Position numbers and translations under genes: made by a program. The notes under the pieces are model-generated. The model worked only from the letters and a program-made list of their open reading frames with translations, had not been told where the DNA came from and made no database searches. Of a stretch of 64,000 bases of DNA, positions 32,810-45,300 are shown in pieces (the stretch's first letter is position 1; every line of letters begins with the position of its first letter). Source of the stretch: Ophiobolus disseminans (Eukaryota; Ascomycota; Dothideomycetes; Pleosporales; Phaeosphaeriaceae); NCBI GenBank assembly GCA_010093685.1, contig MU006233.1, forward strand, positions 682,001 through 746,000, read 5' to 3'.

Positions 32810-33134
32810 GCAGATTCATGGTGGTGAGAGGGTCATGAAGAAATGTCTAGGACATACATGTAACGATTTCAAGGCGACAACTGAGGTGGATTGACAGAAC
32901 TGTTGCTCACCTCAATACATGGAGAAAATACATGGTAGGAAACCCGCAACGACCAATAGGGATTTGGCAAACGGAACTTTACGTCAAGGTAGACCCACAA
33001 AATGCGCTAAAGTATGAGAGAACCACCTTCACCTTCGTGCTTCTTGCAATTCGTAAACTAGCTTGTGATTGTGCCTAACAACCACCACTCCTCAAAGCCC
33101 GTTGAATCAAATCCACACCAGAGTCTTGTTGATA
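32810..33134. other. Spacer between array copies 3 and 4
   Basis: 325 bp without gene. Confidence 0.5.
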
Positions 33135-34094
33135 ATGACCCCTTCACTGAAACATGGCTCGATGGTCTCGCTATCACAGTAAGATCAACCCCAAAATGTT
33201 GCAACATACCTTGCCATGTATCCAGTTTGCTCGCCTCAGGCAGATACTCCGACCTCACAATCACTTGCGGATCTAACACGCACAAAGTGCACAAGAATAT
33301 TGTGTGCACCGGCTGCGGCTTTTTCGAGCGAGCTGAGCGCTTCGCTGTCGACAAGGTGAGTCCAATGAGTCCAGAAGCCCTTTAGTGCTAGGTATATTCG
33401 TACTGTTCTGGCACTACAAAGCTCCTTACCACCTCCTAAAGTCCTTGCCACTATGAAGACCATCCAACTCACCACCACAGGAATCCGCCGAGAACCACAT
33501 TGACCTCCCCGAAGACGAGCCCGCTACCATATCTCTTCTCTTCCAGTTCCTCTACACCTCCGACTACGACCTGCTCTTGCCCCCGGAAAACTCAGAGGAG
33601 CGTGTGACCCGCCTCAGCTCCATTCAGAGTGTGTATGGCCCCAAACCTGTGACTCTCTAGTTTGTAGGCAATGGATTTGTTCTGATCACACATGCGGCAT
33701 TACATGCACCAACGACTGCAGGGGCATGGTATGCGAAATCGACTGCCCTCTCGGCTCAGGACACGAAGTGCCGGACGGAGGCGCAGAGCAGTTACTCACC
33801 CACTCGAAGCTCTACACCATCGGCGACAAGTACGACATCCCCGGCTTGAAAGAACTCGCGCGTGAGAAATTCAGTCGTGCGGCTGAGAGCTTCTGGAGGA
33901 CGGGTGAGTTCATCATCGCGGCTGAACATGCGTACACGACGACCATGGATTATGACGAGGGATTACGAAAGATCGTGGCCGACACGCTTGTGAGGAACAA
34001 GGAGATGCTGGGGAGGCTGGATGTTAAGGCGTTTCTGGGACAGCGACCGGAGTTGATGTATGAGGTTATGATCAGGGCGACGCGGACGTCGTGA
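33135..34094 (+). pseudogene. BTB + Cys/His-insert family member, frameshifted (array copy 4)
   Basis: Exon 1 33135-33178 (44 nt), exon 2 33226-33355 (130 nt) and exon 3 from 33481 follow the family structure exactly. The BTB domain is complete (SGRYSDLTITCGSNTHKVHK, LPEDEPATISLLFQFLYTSD). The exon-3 frame then runs to TAG at 33658-33660. The Cys/His insert is readable in another frame from about 33634 (QTCDSLVCRQWIC, HTCGITCTNDC, VCEIDC), and this frame continues to the stop at 34094 through LYTIGDKYDIPGLKELAREK. A small indel around 33625-33640 explains it; an intron there would be too short and would delete the cysteines. It is a pseudogene unless the indel is an assembly error. Confidence 0.82.
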
Positions 34095-34421
34095 TGAGAT
34101 GCTTGAGTAAGCGATTCTTGGGACAGAGTGCTATGACAAATCAGATCAGACAGAGCTAGATAGATCTGAATAGAGTTAGGTAAATTGCAAGGTGCAAGTG
34201 GGCATGCGAAAACAACACATGTCATCTAGCGTTAGCTAGAAAGCTCGATATTTTTCCGGTTTGTGCTCTCGTGATTGTGCCTTTCGTTACATTTGCAATC
34301 CCGTTCACTTTCACCGCGCATGTCCCACTCTTTAAATTTCGTCGCCTTCGTCGCAGCTTACCTTTTCATCGACAAACACACCCGAATAGCCTCAACACAC
34401 GCATAGCCTTCAACCATCACC
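34095..34421. other. Spacer between array copies 4 and 5
   Basis: About 330 bp without gene; includes the promoter of copy 5. Confidence 0.5.
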
Positions 34422-34442
34422 ATGTAATGCTCAGTAGACACC

Positions 34443-35355
34443 ATGTGCGGCCCTGAATTCAAGAAGTAATGACGTTCGCCCTATTGTATTTCTCAGATTC
34501 TAACGTGGAGCTAGCTTATTGTCATCAGGCAAATATTCCGACCTCGTGATCACCTGCGGAGATGATGTCTACCAGGTACATAAGGCAATTGTGTGCTCAC
34601 AAGCGGGGTTCTTCGATAGAGGTGAGAAGTTTCCAGTTGGCAAAGTAAGCGCGTCGAACCTTCCAAAGTTGAGTACAGACAGAAAGACCAATCCACTAAC
34701 TTGAAGGCAGGAAGCTGCTGAAAACGCAATTGGTCTACCTGAGGACGACCCAGCGATCATCAATCTCCCGATGCAGTACTTGTACACCGGCGAATATGAC
34801 CTTCCGCTTCCAAAGAACTGTTCCTTGTCCCGCAACGGCACCTGGTCCCTCAACGTACCAAAGGTGGAGGGTTATAGCTATTCCTTTCCACACACATGCG
34901 AGAAAGGCTGTTCCGCTGTCTATAACTGTCCACACCACCACTGTACAGATGACACCTGTGGCTACAAGTGCGTCAAGTTCATCTGCCAAGAATGCGTTGG
35001 GCTTCAACCACTCGTGGGCGATGCTACGCAGCTGCTGCTTCATTCTCAGATGTACCAAGTTGCAGATAAGTACGACATTCCCCAGCTATTTATTCTCTCG
35101 CAGGAAAAGTTCTCTCGCGCTTGCCAAGAGTACTGGGACGACGCCGCCTTCCCTATCACAATAGAGCACGCGCTTTCGACGACTCTCGAGTGGAACGAAG
35201 GACTACGCAAGACACTGCATGACACACTAGCCCTCAAGCCAGAGCTCCTCAGTAAACCAGGCATCGAGGCCTCGCTGAGGAAACACACGGGCTTCGCGTT
35301 TGGCGTCGTCAAAATGCAAGCGGAGGAGATGGTGAAGCTCAAAGCGAAAACTTGA
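34443..35355 (+). CDS. BTB + Cys/His-insert protein, 265 aa, with shortened N-terminus (array copy 5)
   Basis: The ancestral 44-nt exon 1 would be 34422-34465, but its second codon is TAA (34425-34427). An in-frame ATG at 34443 restores a start that loses only seven residues: exons 34443-34465, 34515-34644 (130 nt) and 34711-35355 join in phase. The BTB domain is intact (SGKYSDLVITCGDDVYQVHK, LPEDDPAIINLPMQYLYTGE). The insert reads FPHTCEKGC, YNCPHHHC, DDTCGYKC and KFICQEC. The C-terminal helices follow (SQMYQVADKYDIPQLFILSQ) and end in a Lys-rich tail. The lost residues precede the BTB fold, so the product may be functional. Whether ribosomes restart at the second ATG after a two-codon frame is inference. 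Confidence 0.8.
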
Positions 35356-36271
35356 GCAGACTTCGGGAAGGAGCGAGACGTGTGCGAAACTAGACACGTC
35401 AAGAGTAGGAGAAGATGAAATGTGCGCATGATTGAAAGTGATAACATCCAGGAGGATATGTCAGCAGCAGGAGACAAGCTGTGCGAGCGGGGCAGACTCA
35501 GCAGTCAAGAACATAAGCTACCCTCCAGAATCATGATTACTCTACCCCACGTGTAGCCCAATCCTCGCAAACATATCTCAGCTTTGCCCCACACCCCCAA
35601 CCCCCACGAACGCCGTTGCTACGCCCCAAACCGCAATGCAAATCTCCGTTCGCACAAACAGGCCTACATACATATCCTACCACCTTGATCTGCCATTCAG
35701 TCTGGATTACATCAGTGAACAACTTGTATAGCGGAGTCTAGGTGCACGACACAATCGCTCGAATTCTGGTGTCGGCTTGCCGTTACATCCAACAGGGCAG
35801 TGGAAAAGGTGTTGATATTTTCCAGCGTGTGAACGGGGCTTAGCGAACGACAATTACCGAGCACGGGAAGAGGAGGCCTGGGATATACGTGAAGGATACC
35901 CACCGAAGTGCTGTTGAAGTATCAAGCGTGTGATATACTTACGGTAAGGATGAGCAAATGGACACATGAATATAGACAGGAATCACGAAGCGATGGAAGC
36001 ATGGCAAGACCAAAGAATGGAAGGAACCAAAGATTTCAATTCAGATATTCTGTCACCTCGAGTGTACACCTCATAGCAGCAGCAAGGGAAAAGAGCAAGA
36101 TACAGCAAAAGACCAGACTGAGCCGAATGAGATATATGCACCATGTAGAGACACAACCAACGCCATGATCCATCTGAGAGTAAATTATACCTATGCGAAC
36201 AAATATTCCCAAAGCTCAATATGCAGCAACTGCTATACTACCTTCGTAGACGCTTCACCTGTAGAAGACGT
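35356..36271. other. Intergenic region right of the BTB array
   Basis: About 0.9 kb, no supported gene. The right end holds the 3' untranslated region of the minus-strand protease gene. Confidence 0.5.
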
Positions 36272-38214
36272 TTACTCGCGTGCGACGCGCTCCTTGAGCT
36301 CGTTGAAGAGAGACTCCATCTCACCGGCAACGAAATCCTCAATCTCGTGCTCGAGCTTCTCAAGCTTGGTGCCAGTGCGGCCGGCGGCAGCCTTGGCCTT
36401 CTCGTACTCGCCCTCGATGTCCTTCTCAATCTCAGAGAGGGAAGGGATGGCAATGCGAAACTCAGAATCCTTCTCGGCGACGGCCTTCTTGACGGTGAAG
36501 CCACCGGCCTCGACGATGCTGGAGTAGTTGGACGCACCACCACCGTTCCAGGCGAGGATGTTCTTTGTGTTGCTGGGGACATCAGAGAGAGCACCAACGG
36601 TAGCGATGGAGATGAGGTTGGCCTTGAGCTTCTTGGGGGTGATGTCGGCAACAGCAAAGGCAGAGTCCTTGGCGGGCTGGAGAGACAAAAGATAGGCAAG
36701 GAGACCGGCAATATGGGGGGATGCCATTGAGGTGCCAGAGATGGTGTTGGTGGCGTGCTCAGAGCCGATCCAGGTGGACAGGATGTTGAGACCAGGGGCG
36801 AAGATGTCGTTGCACTTTCCGAAGTTGGAGAAGTAGGCGCGCTCGTCAAGAAGAGTGGAGGCACCAACAGTGACGGCGTTGGCAGCAGCGGCAGGGGAGT
36901 AGTTGCAAGAGTCAGCGTTGTCGTTACCGGCAGCGACGGCAAAGTGGATACCAGCATCGACAGCGGCGTTGACAGCGAGGTCGAGAGTAGTGGACTTGCC
37001 ACCGCCCAAGCTCATGTTGGCAGCAGAGCCCTTGAAGCCCTTCTTCTTGCCATCCTTGGCCTTCTTCTCGGTGTCCTTGTGGGACTGAACGGCGTACTCA
37101 ACACCCTTGACGACGTCGGACATGGTGCCGGAGCCGTTGGAGCGGAGGACCTTGACGGCGTAGACGTTGGCCTTCTTGGCGACACCGTAGCGCTTTCCAG
37201 CGACAGTGCCGGAGCAGTGAGTGCCGTGACCGTTGCCATCCTCATCAGCGTCACCGCTGGGAATGGTCTTGCCCCAGTGCGCGCGACCCTCGAAGTCGAC
37301 GTGCTTATAGTTGGTACCGGTGTCAATGACGTAGACATCGACACCCTCACCACCATCGGCAGCGTAAAGGTACTTGTTCCACGTGCCGAAGCTCAGCGAG
37401 TCGCGGTGCGAGATACGGGCGAGACCCCATGGGGCGTTCTTCTCGGTCTCGTGCTCATCGCCACCAAGGGTGTGGACCAACGAGTCACGCTCGATGTAGT
37501 CAACCTATCAGGGGTTAGCGTTGCTGCAGTGCGGGTACCTGAGTACCTGAGTGTGTCACGTGTGATTGCGACTGATTGCGTGTCCGGAGCTGCCTGCGGA
37601 GATAAGCCCAGCCACGCGTGCTGAGCTGTGGAGACGTGGAGCTCAGCTCGCGATAAGCTCTCTCAAGCACGATCTCGCTCTCCCCAATCTAGATGATTCC
37701 AGATGGAGATGCACAGCTAGAACGGTGTTTGGGTTCGGTGGCACAGCAGGCAGCAACCGTGGTCTGCGCCTCCCGAGCTCTACGCCCGGGAGTCGCTTGG
37801 ACGCGTTCGCAGCGATCGCCACGTGAATGGGGAGTGACTTACATCGGGATGCCTTCGGATGGCCTCGATGGTCTCGTCGTCAAAGTGGCCCGAGTAGCCA
37901 ACCATCCCGCCGACGATGTTGTATGTGTGCTTGAGACCGTCGAAGATCTCGGTGGTGACAGGGAACTGGGAGCGCTTTCGCAGCTCCATGCGCTCACTCT
38001 CCTTCTTGGTGTGGATGCTCTGGACCCAGTTGTGGTGCTCCTTTGCGTGGCTCTCCTTGACGTGCTTCTTGAAGACGACCATGTAGGAGTTGGGCACTTC
38101 CTTAGACTGCGTTGACGACAGAATGGGGGCCGCGTCCTTGTGAATGGTGCCGACTTGCAGCATGGGCGACGCGGCGGCGAGCGCCGGGAGCAGGGACAAG
38201 GCAGAGTACCTCAT
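36272..38214 (-). CDS. prb1: Vacuolar serine protease, proteinase B type (subtilisin family S8), 534 aa
   Basis: Exons are 38214-37843 and 37504-36272. The 338-nt intron (gtaagt...atag, phase 0) is long for this window. Residues 1-16 are a signal peptide and residues 40-130 an inhibitor I9 propeptide (SYMVVFKKHV, then GYSGHFDDETIEAIRRHPD). The catalytic triad is complete: Asp185 in VYVIDTG, His217 in GNGHGTHCSGT and Ser383 in GTSMASPH, with the oxyanion Asn318 in AAGNDN. The C-terminal extension of about 70 residues is helical and charged (LEKLEHEIEDFVAGEMESLF), as in fungal vacuolar proteinase B and the related mould allergens of the vacuolar serine protease group. It degrades proteins in the vacuole during autophagy and starvation. 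It is divergent from the BEACH gene; the CT-rich leader suggests strong expression. Confidence 0.96.
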
Positions 38215-38350
38215 GGTGGCGGTTGTCTCGCACAGCGAGCTCTGTATGTGATGGAGAGGGAGATGGACAAAGAGAGATGACGGTGAGAAGCAGAGAGATG
38301 AGTGGTGTGGTGTGGAGAGAGATATGGAGGAGGGTGAGATGGGGGATGAC
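38215..38350 (-). promoter_or_regulatory. CT-rich leader/core promoter of the protease gene
   Basis: On the minus strand the bases before the ATG are dominated by ctctct and tccctctcc tracts, and the start is embedded in gccaccATGAGG. Pyrimidine-rich tracts just upstream of the transcript start are typical of highly expressed genes in filamentous fungi. Confidence 0.5.
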
Positions 38351-39317
38351 TGGCGGTAGCTATGGCGATGGAGCTCTTATCTAGAGCCTCGGTGCAGGGA
38401 CCCCGTCATGACGCCATGTGACCTTGATTCGCGACGGCGGGCTGTGCGACAATGAGGCTGGGGAAGCGCTAGGACAAAGGCAGCATTCATGCACGCGTTG
38501 GCTGTGAACGTTTTTGGCTGCAGCAGGAGGTGGCATGCTCATGCATCCTGTTGTGGCATCTTTTTGATGAGTATTGCATGGCAATCACTTCATCGAGCTC
38601 TCGAGCTCCTGCTGCGAGCATCCCGAGCGCTTCCCCGCAGCCTCGCGGCGTTGCCTATCTGGGCGTAGCGTGGAACATGCCCTCATGAACGCCTTACCAG
38701 TCAGCAGCTCAAGCAAGCTGGGCGCGTGAGGCAGATGCGAGCATAATTCATCCTGAATGGGGAGCCTAGAGTTGTGTGCATGCATCCTCTAGCATAGTGC
38801 ATTCGGGGATTATGCATCGTTCATTGACTGTATGTCTGCCCACCACGGCTGCCTGGGACTGCAGCTGTCACAATCCAGGGTCCAGTACTGTAGCGCCCTG
38901 CAGTCGTGGTATCGCCCTCAGAACGGAAGTTTGCTTGCCATGTCTTGACAGCGCAGCTACAATACTACACGTTTGTGATGGCGTTTGTGAATATGTTGGA
39001 TGCTTTCACAGGCTGGGCAACATGTAAGCGCGCGTGTAATGTCCAGATCTGTCGCCGTTGATGGTTCATGTTGGACTGCGGGCTGTGGCATGGTCCTAGC
39101 TCCATAAGGATTTAGTATCCACCACAGCCCGCATTCGCTGTTGCAGTTGCAAGTCTACGCCGACGTGATCACTGGATATATCGCCAAGTCACTTTGACGG
39201 TCAGCACGCTTCGCAGTAAACGCTGCTTCATGTTGAAACGGTTACGCCGAGAGCGATGATTGTGCTTTTCCACTCGCAACTTTCTCCCACGCATACCCGC
39301 AGCGGCCACGCCTGAAC
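38351..39317. other. Divergent intergenic region
   Basis: About 1 kb between the protease and BEACH genes, containing both upstream regions; no gene or repeat was recognised. Confidence 0.5.
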
Positions 39318-42300
39318 ATGGCGACTTCGCGGCCACACAGATCCTCAACCGCCGCCTCGAGACTCCCGCCGATGAACAACCAGATAGCCGAGCTCCGCAG
39401 CCTGACAGACGAACTCAACAAGGCCGCCGAAACCTCGCCGCCGACCGCCGACGTCCTCCAGAACCAGAGCAATGCCCTCCGCCGCATGCGCCAGCTGCTG
39501 ATAGACTCCAACGACCAGACACACACCAAAGATGCCTTCAGACACGTGCAGGGCTTCGAGACGCTGCTCCTCACCCTACGCTCCCTCTCCGGCTTCTACA
39601 AGCCCGCCCAGCTCTCCCCGCCCGACCGCATCGACTTCTTTGAAGTGATCAGGGCTACGCTGGACGTGCTGTCAGACGCGCTGAACGAGCATGCAGGGAA
39701 CCGGCGCTTCTTCGCGAAGAGGGTAGAAGACGGCGGCTGGGGCGCCTTGGAACAGGCGCTGGGCAGTACAGGCATATTTGGCGGGCAGTCTGACAGTAGA
39801 CGGGACGATGCGGGACAGGAGCAGCTGTTCGGCTGTCTGTTCGCCTTTGCCCTGGGTGAAGAGGCCATGACGCGCATATTCCGCGACATCGACAAGAAGG
39901 TCGAGGAGGCACAGTCGAAGCAGGAAGAGGCTCCCGCAGCGAATAGCAGCCCGCCCACTGACATCGTCGTCTCCAGCCCGCGCTCAGTACACAACGACAC
40001 CGAGATAGACCTAGACCCACTGCGGGGCCAGATCCGGAACATTTTCAGTGGCAATGAGGTGCTGCAGAACTCAGACATCATCCCAACCGTCCTACACTTT
40101 TGGCGGGGCCTATCTGGGGGGGATGCGCCCGGCACCAGGTCGAAGCCGCTGTCGATATCCGTGCTGTTAGCCATACTCGAGATCACAACCCTCTCTGCGT
40201 ACAACAAAGCGGCACTACACGTCACTGGCGTGCTCAGTATCATTCTTCCCCTTCTATTCGACAACAAGTGTGGTCCCACAGAGTCTGGCCTACTTCGAGA
40301 ACTGGCCGACTCCTTGATTGAGTTCGGCATTAACAAACTGGACGATGCATACTACCTCTTCCGCAAAGCAGCCACATCGGACCAGGCTGCCGAATTCCTG
40401 CTGCGGGGTATGAAATCGTCACGGAGCCCACCTTTCATACAGTTCGACTTATCATTATGTGGCTTCAGCGCGATCGAGCTTCCAGACATTGGACGTCCGT
40501 TTCCACCCGTGTCCCCGGGTAGTGGCTATACCTTTGCTACCTGGATTCGTGTTGACAAGTTTGACTCCAGTTGCCACACGACCCTCTTTGGTGCGTATGA
40601 TGATACCCAGACTTGCTTCTTGATGGCATATCTAGAGAAAGATACGCGTTGCTTCATCCTACAGACATACATGGGCCATGCTTCTGGTGTTGTACCTAGC
40701 GTACGCTTCAAGAAAGCTCCCCGCTTCGAAGAGGGTAGGTGGTATCACATTGCAGTGGTTCATAGACGAGCTAAAGCCATCGGCATGGGCTCACCAAAAG
40801 CCTCACTCTTCATCGATGGCGAGTTCACGGAGACGATGAAAGCTCACTACCCATCACACCCTCCAGTGTTGGATAGCAGCCAGGAAAGCTTTGCGTCCAT
40901 GTCCTCAAGCACCTCAAAGCACCACATCCTGGCCTTCTTGGGCACACCGCGCAACCTCGCACCTCGACTGGGGCGCAATGTACTTACGTCAAAGCTATCC
41001 GTAGCATCGTTCCATCTTTTCTCAGAGTCACTGTCAGACGAATTGATTGCCGTGTATCACAAACTTGGCCCAAGATATTGCGGCAACTTTCAAGATCGAC
41101 TCGGTTCGTTCCAGACATACCGTACCTCTGCCGAGCTGCACGTTTATAACGAGATCTTGCACCCTGGAAAAGAGGAGCGGTCGGAAATTGTCGCAGCGAT
41201 CCGATCGAGCGCGAGCCACCTCATGCCAGAGTCCAAAATACTGTTGAGCTTCTCCCCTAGCTCGGTCATGGACGACGATGACAGAAATGCCATCGATGAG
41301 TCTCAGCTCATTCGTTCATTATCGAGAGACTCTGCAAAAACACTACACAAGTACACTAGAATGCATAGCACGCCATTGATCATCAATGCTGCAGTACCGT
41401 CGGTAAACGACGCACTCTCGCAAGCCCGTGGCTTTGGCCGACTTTCCGGTGACCCAGTCGTAGTGGTCCCTCAATCGCTTGACGATGCGATATGGCGCAT
41501 CGGGGGCTGTGTCGCCGTGGGCTTGAAGCTTGTACAAGCCGCTGAGTCACTAGATGCCATGCTTCGTGCTGTCAAGATTTTACTTGAAGCTGTTGGCGGC
41601 AACTGGCGCAACTGCGAAGCTATGGAGCAACGCAATGGCTTTGCTGTCTTGGCGGAAGTACTCCGCCAAAAGATCGGATTCGCTTTAGGTGGGCTCGTCA
41701 TGCGGAACGCCTCATCGCTTGATGTTACTCCAGAGGAATGCGAAGTGTTCATCACGCGACTTCTGCGTGAAGTCCTACAGTTTGTTGGCTATGACGAGGA
41801 GCAGCCAACGGAATCTCTTATCATCAATCCACTCGCATATAGGGTTCTATTAGTTGACCTTGAGATCTGGCGCAGGGCAACTTCACTGGACACCCAGAAG
41901 CTGTACTATACGCAATTTATCCATTTCGCCAAGGGTAGCAAGCACCATCATTACAACGCGAAGCGATTCCAGAGAATACGTAAGTTCAGTATCGTAACAT
42001 GCATCGATCCTGACTAACCTGGTACAGGTGTTGTGAAGCGACTGACTGACGCGCTTAAAGGCGAGAGCTTCGCGCCTGAAACTTTCAAGTTGTTCCTAGA
42101 AGCCTTCAAAGCTCTCCTGCAAATCAACTTCAATGGAGAAAATGCCCGCTCGCTGTCATTGTTCGTTACCTACTCCCTTCATGATAGCCGCGCCTCGTAT
42201 GCTAAACGCACACTACGACCAAAGGCAAGCGCTCTACGTCTCAGAAAAGGGACGCCGCCTTCCTTTACACCCGGATCAACACCGCGAGCATCTAGCCCTG

Positions 42301-45300
42301 CTCAGGCCGGCGCCGACGCTATCGGTCTTTCCCTTGCCGAACTAGGCATCGCAGTGTTGGGACTTTTGGCAGAGCTGCTTTGTGATCCTCAAAATCCTCA
42401 AGAAGTAATACGCTTCGCGAAGAACGTGACGGGGAAGTGGCTCCTCTACCTACTCGCTGAGTCAGATCAGAGAGTTGTTGTGCTAGGTGCCAAGATTCTC
42501 GCCAGAGTGCTCAACCTCAATGGCCCCCTCTACGTCAAGAAGTTCGCCGACAAGACCGGCGGCTTTACATTGATGAAGAATAGGTTACGTCACTGGTGGA
42601 ATACACCCGGAATATGGTCAATATGCTTTGCCATCCTCTTCGATCGCGACGTAGCGACTATCGACTTTGAGAGAGATTTTGATGTCTTCAATCTGGTAGA
42701 CATATTCATCATGCGTTCGCCACAAACGAAGCTCAAGATTTGCTACCCCGAAGTATTTTCAGTCATCTCGGCAATGCTGGACACAGGACTGCGCGCAATT
42801 GTACGTGACCGGGAGAGCCAGCGAGTCGAAAACCCTACGTCGAAACAAGACAACGGTGAAGCGCCTGTCACTAGGGGCCGGCGCAGGACCATGTCTCTCA
42901 CCACTAAACAGCCAAACATTGGTATGTTACTGTATCCCTCGAGTTCTTCTCACCACTCACGCTCGTAGATACACGAGCTCCGCAGTCAGATCGACTGCAT
43001 GATTACGCTATCGTTCTCAACTCAGCCATTCAATTCCTCTCCGAACTTCACTCTCGATCCGAAGTCTTCCGTGACTACACGAACACTTCAAATTACGTCC
43101 AGGAACTACTTTTTGTACTCTATCCCGTAATCGTCACGTCCGATAGTGTGAGCGCAGAGACTGAGCTCCTCTCGAGGGGATCAGCTCTGACGTTCGAAGG
43201 CCAGGATGTAAGGATACAGCCACTATCGAACCGTAATGGCCATGACGGGCCTGTCGTACGAACAACCAACGTGGATGTATCGCCTGCTCGTTCGGCACAG
43301 CGTGTCATTCCGTTCCGGAGAGCATCGTCGTTCGTGCTTGTGTCCGCCGATAAGACCAGGACCGCAGCCAAGCAACCGGCATTGAACCCGATCATGTCCG
43401 CGCAATACACTGCTCCTACAGCTTTGAAAGTCGGGTCTTCGGTAGTCGAAGCCATGTTAGAGGTGGTGCTTGAGGTGTTCAAAGATCAGATCTTTACGCG
43501 CAAAGACTTCCCGGGCTTAGGACTCTTCATGAAGACTCCACCCGGCTTCCAAGAACATCAAGCCTACTTCGAGTCGTACATACTTCGACAGACGCTGCTC
43601 TCGGTAAAGAATGCTCTTCAGTTGGACCAAAAGCTCTTGCACGAGCCTCGTGTACTCACTAATCTTCATCGATTTGTTGGTCACATTTCTGAGGCCGTGT
43701 TTGAAGGGTGGTTTCTGGATGGCGCAGAACCGCTTCTCGACTTCAATGGCTTCCTGCTGGAGTACCTGGAGCGACCGGATGTGGCTACAATCAAAAGTGT
43801 CAGACTTTGCACACAGGCAATACAAGGAATCAGGGGAACCTTTCTGAGAGTTGCACTACTTCGCCTCGCCGAGCCTGATGGTCGAGAAGACGGATCACAC
43901 AGCAGCGCTGTCCTCGAGAAGATGGTATACTGGCAACCGATCATACTGTCATCTGCAAACACCGACTCATTCCACATGAGAATGATATGCTATCTTCTCT
44001 ACACCAAGTTGGCGTCAGATCAAGAAGAAGTGCGGCTCGCGGCTGCGAACTTCTGGAGATTGCTCATGGTGCAAAAGCCTAACGAGACGACCACCATCCT
44101 TAGCAGTGCCATGCCAGCCGACAAAAGAGACCTGTACGATGGATTCCAGAAGCTCATCGAACTCGACAACGAGACGTTCCTGCAATGGTTCGATAAGAAC
44201 AAAGCGGATCTTGACGGCTTCTTCTACGGGTCGATGTCGCGAACCTGGGAAGAATACGCAAACGATCAAAATAGGCGCACCGAGGACACATCGCAGAGAC
44301 GTATCGCGAAACGCAAAGAGAAACTTAAGCAATGGCAAGCTGAAGAGTTAGTTTCAGACAACGTCTGGACACAACATGAGACTTCTACAAGCCATTGGCG
44401 GTCCAATATTCACGCCGCAGAACGTATCAAACATCAGCGTGTCCTTCAGGACCAGCAAGACAATGCGACATACATGGTGACGATCCTGGCGAAACTTGAT
44501 CATCAGCTCAAAGGACCGTGCGCGCTTTTCGACGACAGCCCAGTGCCTAAGTGGCGTCTGGACGAAACCGAAGGCCGTGATCGGAAACGCATGCGCATCA
44601 TTGTCGATAACACCAATCGAGAACAGGCATATCAGCCAAAGCGCAAGGATACAGATCCAAGAGAAAGGCTCAAGCTTGACACTGGTGTTCCCACAATCTC
44701 GTCAAAGGAGGCTGTAGGCGTTACACCAGTAAAAGGTCCGCGAACGCGATCAATTTCTGGGCTCGACGGCAAGGATGACACTAAGGATAATGCCAACTCC
44801 GAAAGTGAAGACGACTTTGAGATGGTGGAAGCCATGTTCGAAGACGAGGATGGCTTTGAAGACAAAAATCGCAAAGTTATGAGGAGTCTGAACCGCGGCG
44901 ATCAGGTACAGTACGTCTGCAATATCTCTCGGGTCGTCGGCCTAGAGGCAATCGAGGGACTTCTCATCATTGGCAAAGAATATCTGTACCTACTTGATGA
45001 CTTCTTCCAGAGGTCTGATGGAGAGATTGTCCGTGTCTGGCAGGCGCCTCCGGATGAGCGCGACCCATACGTTCAGGTGATTGCAGGAAAAGAAGCAGTC
45101 ACTAATCGACGGCCGCCTCCACGGAACCAAGACGAATCCGTACGGAACTGGAAATGGAGCGAGGTTATCAGTATATCGAAGCGCCGATTCCTGCATCGCG
45201 ATGTCGCAATAGAAGCGTTCTTCGACGATGGGCGTAGCTACCTCTTGACAGCCATTTCGACACAAGCGCGGAACGATTTACACTCGCGTGTGTTGCAGCG

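Noticed and set aside
33600..33680. Extra intron in BTB copy 4 to bypass TAG at 33658
   Set aside because: Available GT-AG pairs give introns below 40 nt and would remove conserved cysteines; a small indel explains the data better.
36238..37002. 254-codon minus-strand Ser/Thr/Pro-rich frame
   Set aside because: Alternative frame of the protease exon; caused by codon bias.
36755..37624. 289-codon plus-strand frame
   Set aside because: Antisense shadow of the vacuolar protease, whose catalytic triad and intron are clear.
39596..40336. 246-codon minus-strand frame
   Set aside because: Shadow of BEACH exon 1, which is continuous with known domains on the plus strand.
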